From contig CAJJBP010000013.1 in the NCBI GenBank assembly GCA_905182425.1, positions 39,650 through 103,649 of the forward strand: a DNA stretch of 64,000 nucleotides, given 5' to 3'. The first letter of the stretch is position 1, and each line of letters opens with the position of its first letter. The notes beneath the pieces are model-generated. The model did no database searches. It was not told the DNA's origin and saw nothing but the letters and a program-made list of their open reading frames with translations. Below, piece after piece: positions 38,367 to 46,311 of this stretch. Position numbers and translations under genes: made by a program. Source of the DNA: an uncultured Planktomarina sp. (GTDB lineage: Bacteria > Pseudomonadota > Alphaproteobacteria > Rhodobacterales > Rhodobacteraceae).

Positions 38367-39383
38367 ATGATTAGAAACGAATTTGAGCCAAACGAAATAG
38401 CAGCGCAAATTGTGAATGGCAATCGGCGCACTTTATCTCGGGCGATTACATTGGTGGAAAGCTCTAACCCTGATCACCGTGTCCAGGCATCTGAGCTTTT
38501 GAACGCATTGCCTCCGGCTGGGCATGCAATAAGGATCGGTCTTTCTGGTACGCCCGGTGTTGGGAAGTCGACCTTTATTGAAAATTTTGGTCTACAGTTG
38601 ATAGCAGCTGACCTGCGGGTTGCGGTACTTGCGGTTGATCCTTCATCTGCTCGGTCTGGAGGCTCAATTCTTGGGGATAAAACCCGGATGGATTTACTTT
38701 CACGCAATCCTAACGCGTTTATTAGGCCTTCGCCAAGCCAATCGCACTTGGGGGGTGTGGCACGACGTACTCGCGAGGCCACCGCTCTTTGTGAAGCTGC
38801 TGGGTTTGATGTGGTACTGATTGAAACTGTAGGGGTGGGGCAATCTGAGACTATGGTCGCTGAAATGGCCGACCTATTCGTACTTTTGCTCGCTCCTGCG
38901 GGTGGTGATGAGTTGCAGGGTGTAAAACGTGGAATCATGGAAATGGCTGATATTATTTTGATCAACAAAGCTGATGGAGATTTGAAGCCAACAGCTATCC
39001 GCACCTGCGCAGATTATGCAGGGGCCCTGCGTTTAATGCGCTCACGCATGCAAGATCCTAAAGACTTTCCAAAAGCTTTAATGGTTTCAGCGATTGAAGG
39101 GAGTGGCCTTGCAGAGGCTTGGTGCGAGATGCAAACACTGGTGGCCTGGCGTAAGGAAACCGGTGTTTGGGATCAAATAAGAGAATCTCAAAATATTTAT
39201 TGGTTTAATGCTGAAATGCGACAATCGCTTTTGTCTCGTCTTGAAAATGATCCCAATGCTGGGGCTAAGTCTTGTGAACTACAAGAAGATGTCCGTTTGG
39301 GACGTATTGCGCCCTCGGTTGCAGCAGAGCAGGTGGTAGATTCTTTTCTTGGGCCAAGCAGAAAAATTTCGACGCAAAAATAA
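38367..39383 (+). CDS. meaB: Methylmalonyl-CoA mutase-associated GTPase MeaB
   Basis: A G3E-family P-loop GTPase of 338 aa that protects and loads cobalamin into methylmalonyl-CoA mutase. It has G1 GTPGVGKST at 61-69, the family signature DPSSARSGGSILGDKTRM, ETVGVGQSE, and the base-specificity NKADGD. The mutase is not in the window, but the epimerase (23.7 kb) and propionyl-CoA synthetase (46.3 kb) are. The gene is monocistronic and opposed to the DUF3108 gene. Confidence 0.94.
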   Translation: MIRNEFEPNEIAAQIVNGNRRTLSRAITLVESSNPDHRVQASELLNALPPAGHAIRIGLSGTPGVGKSTFIENFGLQLIAADLRVAVLAVDPSSARSGGSILGDKTRMDLLSRNPNAFIRPSPSQSHLGGVARRTREATALCEAAGFDVVLIETVGVGQSETMVAEMADLFVLLLAPAGGDELQGVKRGIMEMADIILINKADGDLKPTAIRTCADYAGALRLMRSRMQDPKDFPKALMVSAIEGSGLAEAWCEMQTLVAWRKETGVWDQIRESQNIYWFNAEMRQSLLSRLENDPNAGAKSCELQEDVRLGRIAPSVAAEQVVDSFLGPSRKISTQK

Positions 39384-39508
39384 AAACTGTTTCGATAATT
39401 GGAGTTTTTGCACCATCTTTTTTCAGAAATTTTGCTATCAGCGTTGGAAAAGGGCAAAAAGGATGAGCAAACAGCTTGTGATGGGGTTATCTAGGCTTGA
39501 CCTTGCAA

Positions 39509-39517
39509 TGGTATAAT
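39509..39517 (+). promoter_or_regulatory. Extended -10 promoter before rpmB
   Basis: TGGTATAAT is a perfect -10 box (39512-39517) with the TG extension. A TTGACC lies only 9 bases upstream, too close to serve as its -35 box, but could pair with a weak second -10 further on. RNA would start near 39524, about 70 bases before rpmB. Confidence 0.5.
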
Positions 39518-39593
39518 CCTACACCCCGCCAACAAGATTTTAACCAGGAGCTTGTGACTCGGGTTGCTAATATTCTGAACAAGGACGTTAAAG

Positions 39594-39884
39594 ATGGCAC
39601 GACGCTGCGAACTGACGGGCAAAGGCCCAATGAGTGGAAACAATGTTAGCCACGCCAAAAATCGTACCCGTCGTCGGTTTTTGCCAAATTTGAACGAACT
39701 TACTTTGCATTCTGATGCTTTGGGACGTGGGTTCAAACTTCGTATCTCTGCTTCTGCTCTACGCACTGTAGATCATCGGGGTGGTTTGGACGCGTTTCTT
39801 GCTAAGGCCAAAGATGTTGAGCTTTCAGCCACTGCTTTGAAGATCAAGAAAGATATCGTGAAAGCCCAGGCTGTAGAAGCTTAA
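39594..39884 (+). CDS. rpmB: 50S ribosomal protein L28
   Basis: A basic ribosomal protein of 96 aa. It starts [22 protein letters not shown] and includes the conserved RRRFLPNL; alphaproteobacterial L28 is longer than the E. coli protein, as here. A factor-independent terminator follows at 39909-39935 and a strong promoter precedes it, so it is a single-gene unit. Confidence 0.97.
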   Translation: MARRCELTGKGPMSGNNVSHAKNRTRRRFLPNLNELTLHSDALGRGFKLRISASALRTVDHRGGLDAFLAKAKDVELSATALKIKKDIVKAQAVEA

Positions 39885-39908
39885 GGTAAACGTTCAACTT
39901 GAATGCCA

Positions 39909-39935
39909 AAGCCCTGTGGAAGCGGGGCTTTTTTT
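39909..39935 (+). terminator. Rho-independent terminator after rpmB
   Basis: AAGCCC and GGGCTT form the stem around an 8-9 base GC-rich loop, followed by a run of T's (39929-39935). It starts 24 bases after the rpmB stop. Confidence 0.8.
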
Positions 39936-40042
39936 ATGGGTGTTAGACTTTGCTATTTTGAAAAAACGGTTTTTATGGCTATGAAATTGGAGTTTGTAGC
40001 CACATAATATAGCGGCAAATAGCACTGCTGGTGTTTGGCCCA

Positions 40043-40071
40043 TTGACCAATTCATATCTCTATTCCATATC
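40043..40071 (+). promoter_or_regulatory. Promoter for lepA, apparently leaderless
   Basis: TTGACC (40043-40048), a 17-base spacer, and CATATC (40066-40071). RNA start would be expected about 7 bases on, at or next to the A of the lepA ATG (40078). No ribosome-binding sequence is present before that ATG. Confidence 0.45.
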
Positions 40072-40077
40072 CTGATT

Positions 40078-41874
40078 ATGACACCTCTATCTAACATACG
40101 AAATTTCTCGATTGTGGCGCATATCGACCACGGAAAATCCACTCTTGCTGACAGGCTTATTCAGGAAACTGGAACTGTTAAGGAGAGGGACATGCAAGCG
40201 CAGATGCTTGACAGTATGGATATTGAACGTGAACGTGGGATCACGATTAAAGCTAATACAGTGCGGATTGATTACCTTGCGCGAGATGGTCAATCTTATG
40301 TTTTGAATCTTATCGATACTCCTGGCCATGTCGACTTTGCTTATGAGGTTTCGCGTTCTATGCGTGCTGTTGAAGGCTCCTTGCTGGTTGTAGATAGCTC
40401 GCAGGGTGTTGAAGCCCAAACTCTGGCCAATGTCTATCACGCCTTGGATGCCGACCATGAAATTGTGCCTGTGCTTAATAAAATCGATTTGCCAGCCGCT
40501 GACTGTGACCGTGTGGCCGAACAGATAGAAGATGTGATCGGAATTGATGCGTCAGAGGCTATCCGCGTTTCTGCAAAAACCGGTGAAGGCATAAGTGAAA
40601 CACTTGAAGCAATTGTCAACAAACTTCCTGCGCCGATGGGGAATGTTGATGCGACGCTCAAAGCAATGTTGGTGGACAGCTGGTACGATTCTTATTTGGG
40701 TGTGATTGTCCTTGTACGAATAATTGATGGCAAATTGAAAAAAGGCGATAGGGTAAAGTTCATGTCGAACAATTCGACCCATCATGTGGACCGCATCGGC
40801 GTGTTTCGTCCGCAGATGGAAATGATTGATGAATTGGGTCCAGGAGAAATCGGGTTTCTAACCGCTTCAATCAAGCAGGTTCGTGATACGCGGGTTGGCG
40901 ATACGATCACGCATGATAAAAAAGAAGTTGAAGCACTGCCTGGTTTTAAGCCAGCGCAACCTGTAGTTTTCTGTGGTTTGTTTCCTGTGGATGCGGCATT
41001 GTTTGAAGATCTACGTGATAGCATTGATAAATTAGCTCTAAACGATGCCAGCTTCAGCTTCGAGATGGAAACTTCAGCGGCTCTTGGCTTTGGCTTTCGC
41101 TGCGGTTTCCTAGGCCTTCTGCACCTTGAGGTGATCCGTGACAGGATTGAACGCGAATATGATATCGACCTAATTACTACGGCTCCATCGGTGATATATG
41201 ACATTCATATGCGTGATGGGGTAGTCAAGCAGCTCCACAATCCTGCAGACATGCCGGACCTCACTTTGGTTGACCACCTTGAAGAACCGCGCATCAAAGC
41301 TACGATCTTGGTGCCGGATGAGTATCTAGGTGACGTACTGAAGCTCTGCCAAGACCGCCGTGGAGTGCAGTTAGACCTAACTTATGCTGGTGCGCGTGCG
41401 ATGGTTGTTTATGATCTGCCTTTGAACGAGGTCGTGTTTGATTTTTATGATCGCCTGAAATCTGTGACCAAAGGATATGCCTCATTTGATTATCAAATGA
41501 TTGGTTACAGCCCGGATAACTTGGTGAAGATGAGTATTTTAGTAAACGATGAACCGGTTGATGCGCTGAGCACGATGGTGCACCGCGACCGCGCTGATAT
41601 GCGGGGTCGTGCGATGGTTGAAAAACTCAAAGATCTGATCCCCCGCCATATGTTTAAAATTCCGATTCAGGCAGCAATTGGTGGTAAGGTAATCGCCCGT
41701 GAGACTCTGAGTGCCATGCGCAAAGACGTTACAGCCAAGTGTTATGGTGGCGACGCTACGCGTAAGAAAAAATTACTGGAAAAACAGAAGGCAGGCAAAA
41801 AGAAAATGCGCCAGTTTGGTAAAGTTGATATCCCTCAGGAAGCGTTTATTTCAGCGTTGAAGATGGATGGGTAG
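40078..41874 (+). CDS. lepA: Elongation factor 4 (LepA)
   Basis: A translational GTPase of 598 aa that back-translocates or remodels ribosomes. It has G1 AHIDHGKST at 14-22, the switch sequence [12 protein letters not shown], and the LepA-specific C-terminal domain ending in a lysine-rich stretch ([18 protein letters not shown]). No ribosome site is visible and the promoter abuts the start codon, so the mRNA may be leaderless. It is monocistronic. Confidence 0.96.
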   Translation: MTPLSNIRNFSIVAHIDHGKSTLADRLIQETGTVKERDMQAQMLDSMDIERERGITIKANTVRIDYLARDGQSYVLNLIDTPGHVDFAYEVSRSMRAVEGSLLVVDSSQGVEAQTLANVYHALDADHEIVPVLNKIDLPAADCDRVAEQIEDVIGIDASEAIRVSAKTGEGISETLEAIVNKLPAPMGNVDATLKAMLVDSWYDSYLGVIVLVRIIDGKLKKGDRVKFMSNNSTHHVDRIGVFRPQMEMIDELGPGEIGFLTASIKQVRDTRVGDTITHDKKEVEALPGFKPAQPVVFCGLFPVDAALFEDLRDSIDKLALNDASFSFEMETSAALGFGFRCGFLGLLHLEVIRDRIEREYDIDLITTAPSVIYDIHMRDGVVKQLHNPADMPDLTLVDHLEEPRIKATILVPDEYLGDVLKLCQDRRGVQLDLTYAGARAMVVYDLPLNEVVFDFYDRLKSVTKGYASFDYQMIGYSPDNLVKMSILVNDEPVDALSTMVHRDRADMRGRAMVEKLKDLIPRHMFKIPIQAAIGGKVIARETLSAMRKDVTAKCYGGDATRKKKLLEKQKAGKKKMRQFGKVDIPQEAFISALKMDG

Positions 41875-42500
41875 TTTATTTGATTGCTGTTCCTTTTTGT
41901 AGCGATTAATTTTATACGATCGGCTTTCTCAGCATTATTATCAGAATGAGAAAATTGCGCCGCTTTACGGTATCAACTAGACAGAACCACCATGACATGC
42001 GCTCTATGCACTTTGGGCACGCCCCTTCAAGACCCTGCCGTATCATTGTGAACCAAGTTGGGACCAGTTGGGGCAAGTGTTGCTGTGTGTGTCTTATGTG
42101 TGGAGCAGATGTTGGTTCTCTGGTGTCCAGTCACTGGCGTGGATTGGCCTCGACCATGTGGTCTGAGGAGGCAGGGGTCTGGTCCTGGCATCGCGTATGT
42201 TGAACCGTCTTGTTCGAATATCTATGGGTCAAAGGCGCGCGCTTTACGGCCGAGCGGGGCACCACTGTGCGTGGTATCTCGTTGGTGCAAGATAATAATG
42301 ATCATATTAAGGGCCGGGTTGCAGGTCAGAGAATTGTGACCCTGCCTGAGTTTGTGATTAAGAAATAACGATACAATATTCTGACTGGTGCGCACTGTTT
42401 TTGGGTTTCACCAATGGAAATAATCGTGAAGCGCCGTTTATACGCTTAATTCATTGCCGTGATTAAATTTAGTAAGTGTTCTGGCCCATTTATTTACCGT
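41875..42500. other. Gene-poor stretch between lepA and hydrolase
   Basis: About 625 bases without an intact gene. The middle holds the decayed phnA remnant (41992-42368). Outside that, nothing was recognised; no clear terminator for lepA was found. Confidence 0.6.
41992..42368 (+). pseudogene. phnA: Decayed PhnA/YjdM family zinc-ribbon protein
   Basis: Read across frames, pieces of a PhnA/YjdM protein appear in order: a zinc-ribbon start MTCALCTLG, then VCVLCVEQ (second cysteine pair), then SSHWRGLASTMWSEEAG with VLASRMLNRL, then after a gap VKGARFTAERGTTVRGISL and a C-terminus ending LPEFVIKK before TAA at 42366-42368. The last piece matches the PhnA C-terminal barrel (VKG...GT.V..I.L...I.G..........EF..K). 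Frame changes, an early stop and loss of the acidic middle mark a true pseudogene. PhnA relatives are often called alkylphosphonate proteins but their role is not settled. Confidence 0.6.
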
Positions 42501-43265
42501 CTAAAACGCATCTAAGAAAACCCGGACTGCCGTCTCAAACGCCCGTGGGCGTTCGGCGTGCAGCCAATGGCCTGCATTTGGTATTTTGGCAAATCGCGCC
42601 TTGGGAAAGTGGTTTTTTATCATGGGTCTATGCTCCGTGCGGACATAGTCTGAGGTGGCCCCTGTAAGAAATAGAGCGCTGCCTTCGAATGCGCCTGTGA
42701 TGGTGGGAAAGCTCAAAATTTGAACCATATCTTTGGTGAGGGCAGTCAAATTGAGCCGCCAAGATTTATCCATTAAATTTAGGCTTTGGAGAAGGAAGCT
42801 GCGGATGGTGGGATCTTCGACTGTTGTGGCAAGGAACTTGTCTGCATCGGTGCGAGTTATGATTTTACTTAAGGGTAGGGCTTGCATAGCATCAATGTGG
42901 TGTTGTTGCGTATGTCCATAAGAAACAGGGGCGATGTCAGCGACAATCAAACGCCGTAGATTAGCTCCCCCCAATGCGGCAACCATGGCGGCTTTCCCGC
43001 CCATAGAATGTCCAAGAAGATCAACGGGACCTCCGATCTCGGCGATCACCTCATTTAAGTCCTCTGCCATGGCTGGGTAGGTTTGATCTTCCATCCACGG
43101 GCTGTTGCCATGATTGCGCATATCAACTGCGATGACCTGACGGGTGTCAGATAGCCTATTTGCAATTACGCCCCAATTTCGCGCTGAGCCAAAAAGCCCA
43201 TGGGCAATAATGAGGGGTGGCTGATTTTCAGACCTAGGGGCGCCGTGGGAGATCATATTTAACAT
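42501..43265 (-). CDS. Alpha/beta-fold hydrolase, YbfF-like esterase
   Basis: A 254-aa cytoplasmic hydrolase: oxyanion motif IIAHGLFGSARNW near residue 19, VDMRNHGNSPW near 48, nucleophile elbow GHSMGGKAAM, and the C-terminal histidine in NAGHWLHAE. This is the pattern of E. coli YbfF and relatives, which hydrolyse short acyl esters or thioesters. Natural substrate unknown. It is opposed to the VOC gene at 43342 with a 76-base gap. Confidence 0.84.
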   Translation of the reverse strand: MLNMISHGAPRSENQPPLIIAHGLFGSARNWGVIANRLSDTRQVIAVDMRNHGNSPWMEDQTYPAMAEDLNEVIAEIGGPVDLLGHSMGGKAAMVAALGGANLRRLIVADIAPVSYGHTQQHHIDAMQALPLSKIITRTDADKFLATTVEDPTIRSFLLQSLNLMDKSWRLNLTALTKDMVQILSFPTITGAFEGSALFLTGATSDYVRTEHRPMIKNHFPKARFAKIPNAGHWLHAERPRAFETAVRVFLDAF

Positions 43266-43341
43266 ATCTATAATCTATGACGCCTTTGCATGCCACGCCA
43301 GCCCCTGTATGTTGACGGCAGTAGAAATGTTGGAGATTTAA

Positions 43342-43926
43342 ATGACTAAAGCAAAGCGCGCAATTCCGACGCAAGGTGTTCATCACATCACCCTAACTGG
43401 AGCTGGACGTCAGATTACACTAGATTTCTGGGAAGGTGTCTTGGGGATGCCATTTGTGTTTGAGCAACCCAACTTGGACAATCCAGACGAAAACCATTTA
43501 TATTTTGATCCCGGTGACGATCGACTTATTACAGTTTTTTGCGATGAGACCAGGGCGCCTCATTCAGGAAATGCGCCAATGGTCCCAGGCGCTGTGCATC
43601 ATTTGGCATTTGAAGTCAGCCAAGCTGTATCGATTCATCTACCTGAGAAGCTGAAAGCAATGGGTATTGCGCATTCTGGCCTGAAAGATCGAGGGTTTAT
43701 GACCTCGATTTATTTCAGAGAGCCGCTGGGCCTTTTAATTGAACTTGCATCGTATAAGTTTACGCCACCTCGGGGCGTGTCATACGCACGGGTTTTGTTT
43801 GAAGCACACCGAATCAGGGTTGCTGCGGGGGACACAGCCATTTCAGATGTTCACGTAGCAGAGGCAATTGCGGCTCTTGTGCATCGCGATGTACCCAGTT
43901 TGTCAGACATAGAGAGCATTGAGTGA
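43342..43926 (+). CDS. VOC family protein (extradiol dioxygenase-like)
   Basis: A 194-aa vicinal-oxygen-chelate protein. It starts GVHHITLTGAGRQ with metal-type histidines near 14-15, then has VHHLAFEVS in the second half and LLIELASYKF with the likely glutamate ligand. The first module carries the phrase FWEGVLGMPFVFEQPN typical of glyoxalase/ring-cleaving relatives. The final 50 residues (after PPRGVSYARV) form a polar tail. Substrate unknown. It is convergent with glyA; no firm terminator between. Confidence 0.78.
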   Translation: MTKAKRAIPTQGVHHITLTGAGRQITLDFWEGVLGMPFVFEQPNLDNPDENHLYFDPGDDRLITVFCDETRAPHSGNAPMVPGAVHHLAFEVSQAVSIHLPEKLKAMGIAHSGLKDRGFMTSIYFREPLGLLIELASYKFTPPRGVSYARVLFEAHRIRVAAGDTAISDVHVAEAIAALVHRDVPSLSDIESIE

Positions 43927-43981
43927 TCCTGCTTGGGTCGGGTGAGACCGCTCTAAAAGCGTCCCACCCACCGTCCTGATC

Positions 43982-45292
43982 TCAGTAGAGTGGGTAGCGT
44001 CCACATAATTCTGCGACTTCGGCTTTTACCTTAGCCTCTACCGCTGCGTTTCCTTCTTCCCCATTCGCCGCCAAGCCGTCCACAACTTCTATAATCCAAT
44101 CGGCAATCTGCCGAAAATCATCTTCGTTAAATCCGCGGGTTGTTCCTGCAGGGCTGCCCAAGCGAATGCCACTTGTGACCATTGGCTTTTCTGGATCAAA
44201 TGGGACGCCATTTTTATTGCACGTGATATGTGCCCGACCGAGTGCTTTCTCAGTGGAGTTGCCTTTGACGCCTTTGGGGCGCAAATCAACCAGCAGAACA
44301 TGCGTATCTGTACCATGGGTAACAGTGTCCAAACCGCCTTTGATAAGTTGATCAGAAAGGGCTTGAGCATTTTTGATTACATTTTGGATATAAGTCTTGA
44401 ATTCTGGTTTCAAAGCTTCACCAAAGGCAACAGCTTTCGCAGCAATCACGTGCATCAAGGGGCCGCCTTGAATACCTGGGAAGATAGCCGAGTTGAATTT
44501 CTTGGCCAAAGCCTCATCGTTGGTTACAATCATACCGCCGCGTGGGCCGCGCAATGTTTTGTGAGTCGTCGTTGTTGCAACATGCGCATAAGGAAACGGG
44601 CTTGGATGTTCACCGGCCGCAACAAGGCCTGCAAAATGTGCCATATCAACGTGCAAATATGCACCAACGCTGTCTGCAATTTCGCGCATACGTTTAAAAT
44701 CGATCTGGCGTGGGAACGGCCGAGCCACCAGCTACGATCAGCTTTGGGTTGGTGCTGCTGTCGCGAGCTCTTGCACTTGATCGTAATCCAGACAGGTTGT
44801 CTTCTTTGCGCACTCCATACTGGACTGCAGTGAACCACTTGCCAGAAAGATTGGGTTTGGAGCCGCTCCGTGGGTTAAGATGCCCGCCATGGGCATCAAG
44901 TCACATACCTAAGTATCGTATCTCCAGGGCTTGATGATGGCCAAGCTTGAACTGCCGCCTTGGCTTGCTTGGCTGCCAGAGTGTAGGTTGTACATTTGCA
45001 AAGTTACATTCAAAAAGTTCGCAAGCACGCTCTTTCCATTGCAACGCTTTCAATGCGATCATCAACGTGTTGACAGCCACCGTAATAACGGCGTCCAGGA
45101 ATACCCTTCTGCATACTTGTTTGTCATCACTGAGCCTTGCGCTTGCAAAACCGCTTTTGAAACGATATTCTCAGATGCAATTAATTCGATTTCATCGCGT
45201 TGGCGACCAAGTTCTAGGTCAATCGCTTTAGCCAATGCTGGATCCGTTTGTGACAAATCTGCGTTAAAAAATCCTGAGGTGTTATTTGACAT
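43982..45292 (-). pseudogene. glyA: Serine hydroxymethyltransferase, many frameshifts in the middle
   Basis: Both ends of GlyA are perfect: the N-terminus from the ATG at 45292 (AGGAG 8 bases before) through NKYAEGY, and residues from [19 protein letters not shown] to the end, including the PLP lysine in [14 protein letters not shown]. Between about 45100 and 44720 the reading frame changes at least eight times; each time the next expected piece is present in another frame ([84 protein letters not shown]). Most changes are explained by one extra base. The enzyme makes glycine and one-carbon units. Protein-level conservation points to sequence error; real loss would require another glyA. Confidence 0.85.
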
Positions 45293-45328
45293 TGCTTTTC
45301 TCCTGAAGCGACATGCATCCCTAATTGA

Positions 45329-45344
45329 GTTTCCTAAAGGAAAT
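45329..45344. promoter_or_regulatory. Inverted repeat on the glyA side of the glyA/nadK region
   Basis: GTTTCC-TAAA-GGAAAT, with five perfect base pairs in the arms, lies 37 bases upstream of glyA. The half-site GTTTCC recurs on the nadK side. Confidence 0.35.
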
Positions 45345-45368
45345 GTCAAAGACAGATGCCGCGACTTA

Positions 45369-45382
45369 TTGACCTAAATCAA
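45369..45382. promoter_or_regulatory. Candidate FNR/FnrL-type box
   Basis: TTGACCTAAATCAA matches the FNR-family half-site pattern TTGA(T/C)-N4-(A/G)TCAA. It lies between the divergent glyA and nadK, about 70-80 bases from each start codon, a sensible operator distance. Neither gene is a usual FnrL target, so a chance match is possible. Confidence 0.4.
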
Positions 45383-45431
45383 GCAATTCCTTGCATTGCT
45401 TGCGTTTTTAACACCGCCCAGCTTAGGGTGC

Positions 45432-45446
45432 GGAAACGGAGTTTCC
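45432..45446. promoter_or_regulatory. Inverted repeat overlapping nadK ribosome site
   Basis: GGAAAC-GGA-GTTTCC is a perfect repeat with six-base arms, ending 3 bases before the nadK ATG and covering its CGGAG ribosome-binding sequence. It could act as an operator or as an RNA hairpin. Confidence 0.4.
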
Positions 45447-45449
45447 TAA

Positions 45450-46223
45450 ATGCCTAAAAATGATCGCGTAAAAATAGCTTTCTTAGCCAGCTCAGCCGAA
45501 TTGGCGCAATCAGCATTGAATTTTTTTGTTAAAAAATTTGGGAATTTTGAGCTGGACGATGCTGAGATCATAGTTGCGCTTGGTGGAGATGGGTTTATGT
45601 TGCAAACGCTTCATGCGACTGAGCGTCTTAACATACCTGTTTATGGCATGAACCGAGGCACCATTGGTTTTCTAATGAATGAATTTTCTTTAGATAGCTT
45701 GTTGGAGCGATTACAGGCAGCAGAAGAGGCGGTTATAAACCCATTACGTATGATAGCGATCTGTACAGACGGAAGCCGGCATACCGAGTTGGCGATCAAT
45801 GAGGTTTCTTTACTGCGGCAAGGCCCTCAGGCTGCAAAATTGCGTATTTATGTTGATGAGAAATTACGTTTAAATGAGCTAGACTGTGATGGTGCATTAG
45901 TGGCAACACCCGCGGGATCCACCGCTTATAATTATTCTGCGCATGGGCCAATTTTACCAATTGGGTCAGAGGTTCTGGCGCTTACTGCCATCGCGGCTTT
46001 TCGCCCACGTAGGTGGCAAGGGGCGGTGTTGCCAAAAGTTGGAAAAGTAAGATTTGAAGTAATCGACCCCGAAAAAAGGCCAGTTATGGCCGACGCTGAT
46101 AGTCGCTCCGTCCGAGATGTAAATATTGTTGAAATAGAAAGTGCGGGTGACATTTCACATAGGTTGCTCTTTGATCCTGGACATGGATTGGAAGAAAGAT
46201 TGATCCAGGAGCAATTTGCTTAA
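45450..46223 (+). CDS. nadK: NAD kinase
   Basis: Phosphorylates NAD to NADP. The protein of 257 aa has the GGDGFML motif at 45-51, the NE motif region (LAINEVSLLRQ), and CDGALVATPAGSTAYNYSAHGPI, the conserved family signature. CGGAG lies 7-8 bases before the ATG, inside an inverted repeat. Opposed to glyA. Confidence 0.94.
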   Translation: MPKNDRVKIAFLASSAELAQSALNFFVKKFGNFELDDAEIIVALGGDGFMLQTLHATERLNIPVYGMNRGTIGFLMNEFSLDSLLERLQAAEEAVINPLRMIAICTDGSRHTELAINEVSLLRQGPQAAKLRIYVDEKLRLNELDCDGALVATPAGSTAYNYSAHGPILPIGSEVLALTAIAAFRPRRWQGAVLPKVGKVRFEVIDPEKRPVMADADSRSVRDVNIVEIESAGDISHRLLFDPGHGLEERLIQEQFA

Positions 46224-46311
46224 TCTAAATTGGTGTTTAAACTTTTCGCTACTGATCTCCACAAACTTATAGGCCATGGATCACTTAAGTTTGGGTTCAG
46301 CTTTCTAATGT

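Noticed and set aside
41946..42339. Two overlapping cysteine-rich small genes
   Set aside because: The cysteines and tryptophans come from a decayed PhnA zinc-ribbon gene read in different frames; no ribosome site or stable frame.
44228..44833. Plus-strand gene of about 200 codons opposite glyA
   Set aside because: It is the complement of conserved GlyA coding sequence, with no family resemblance or ribosome site.
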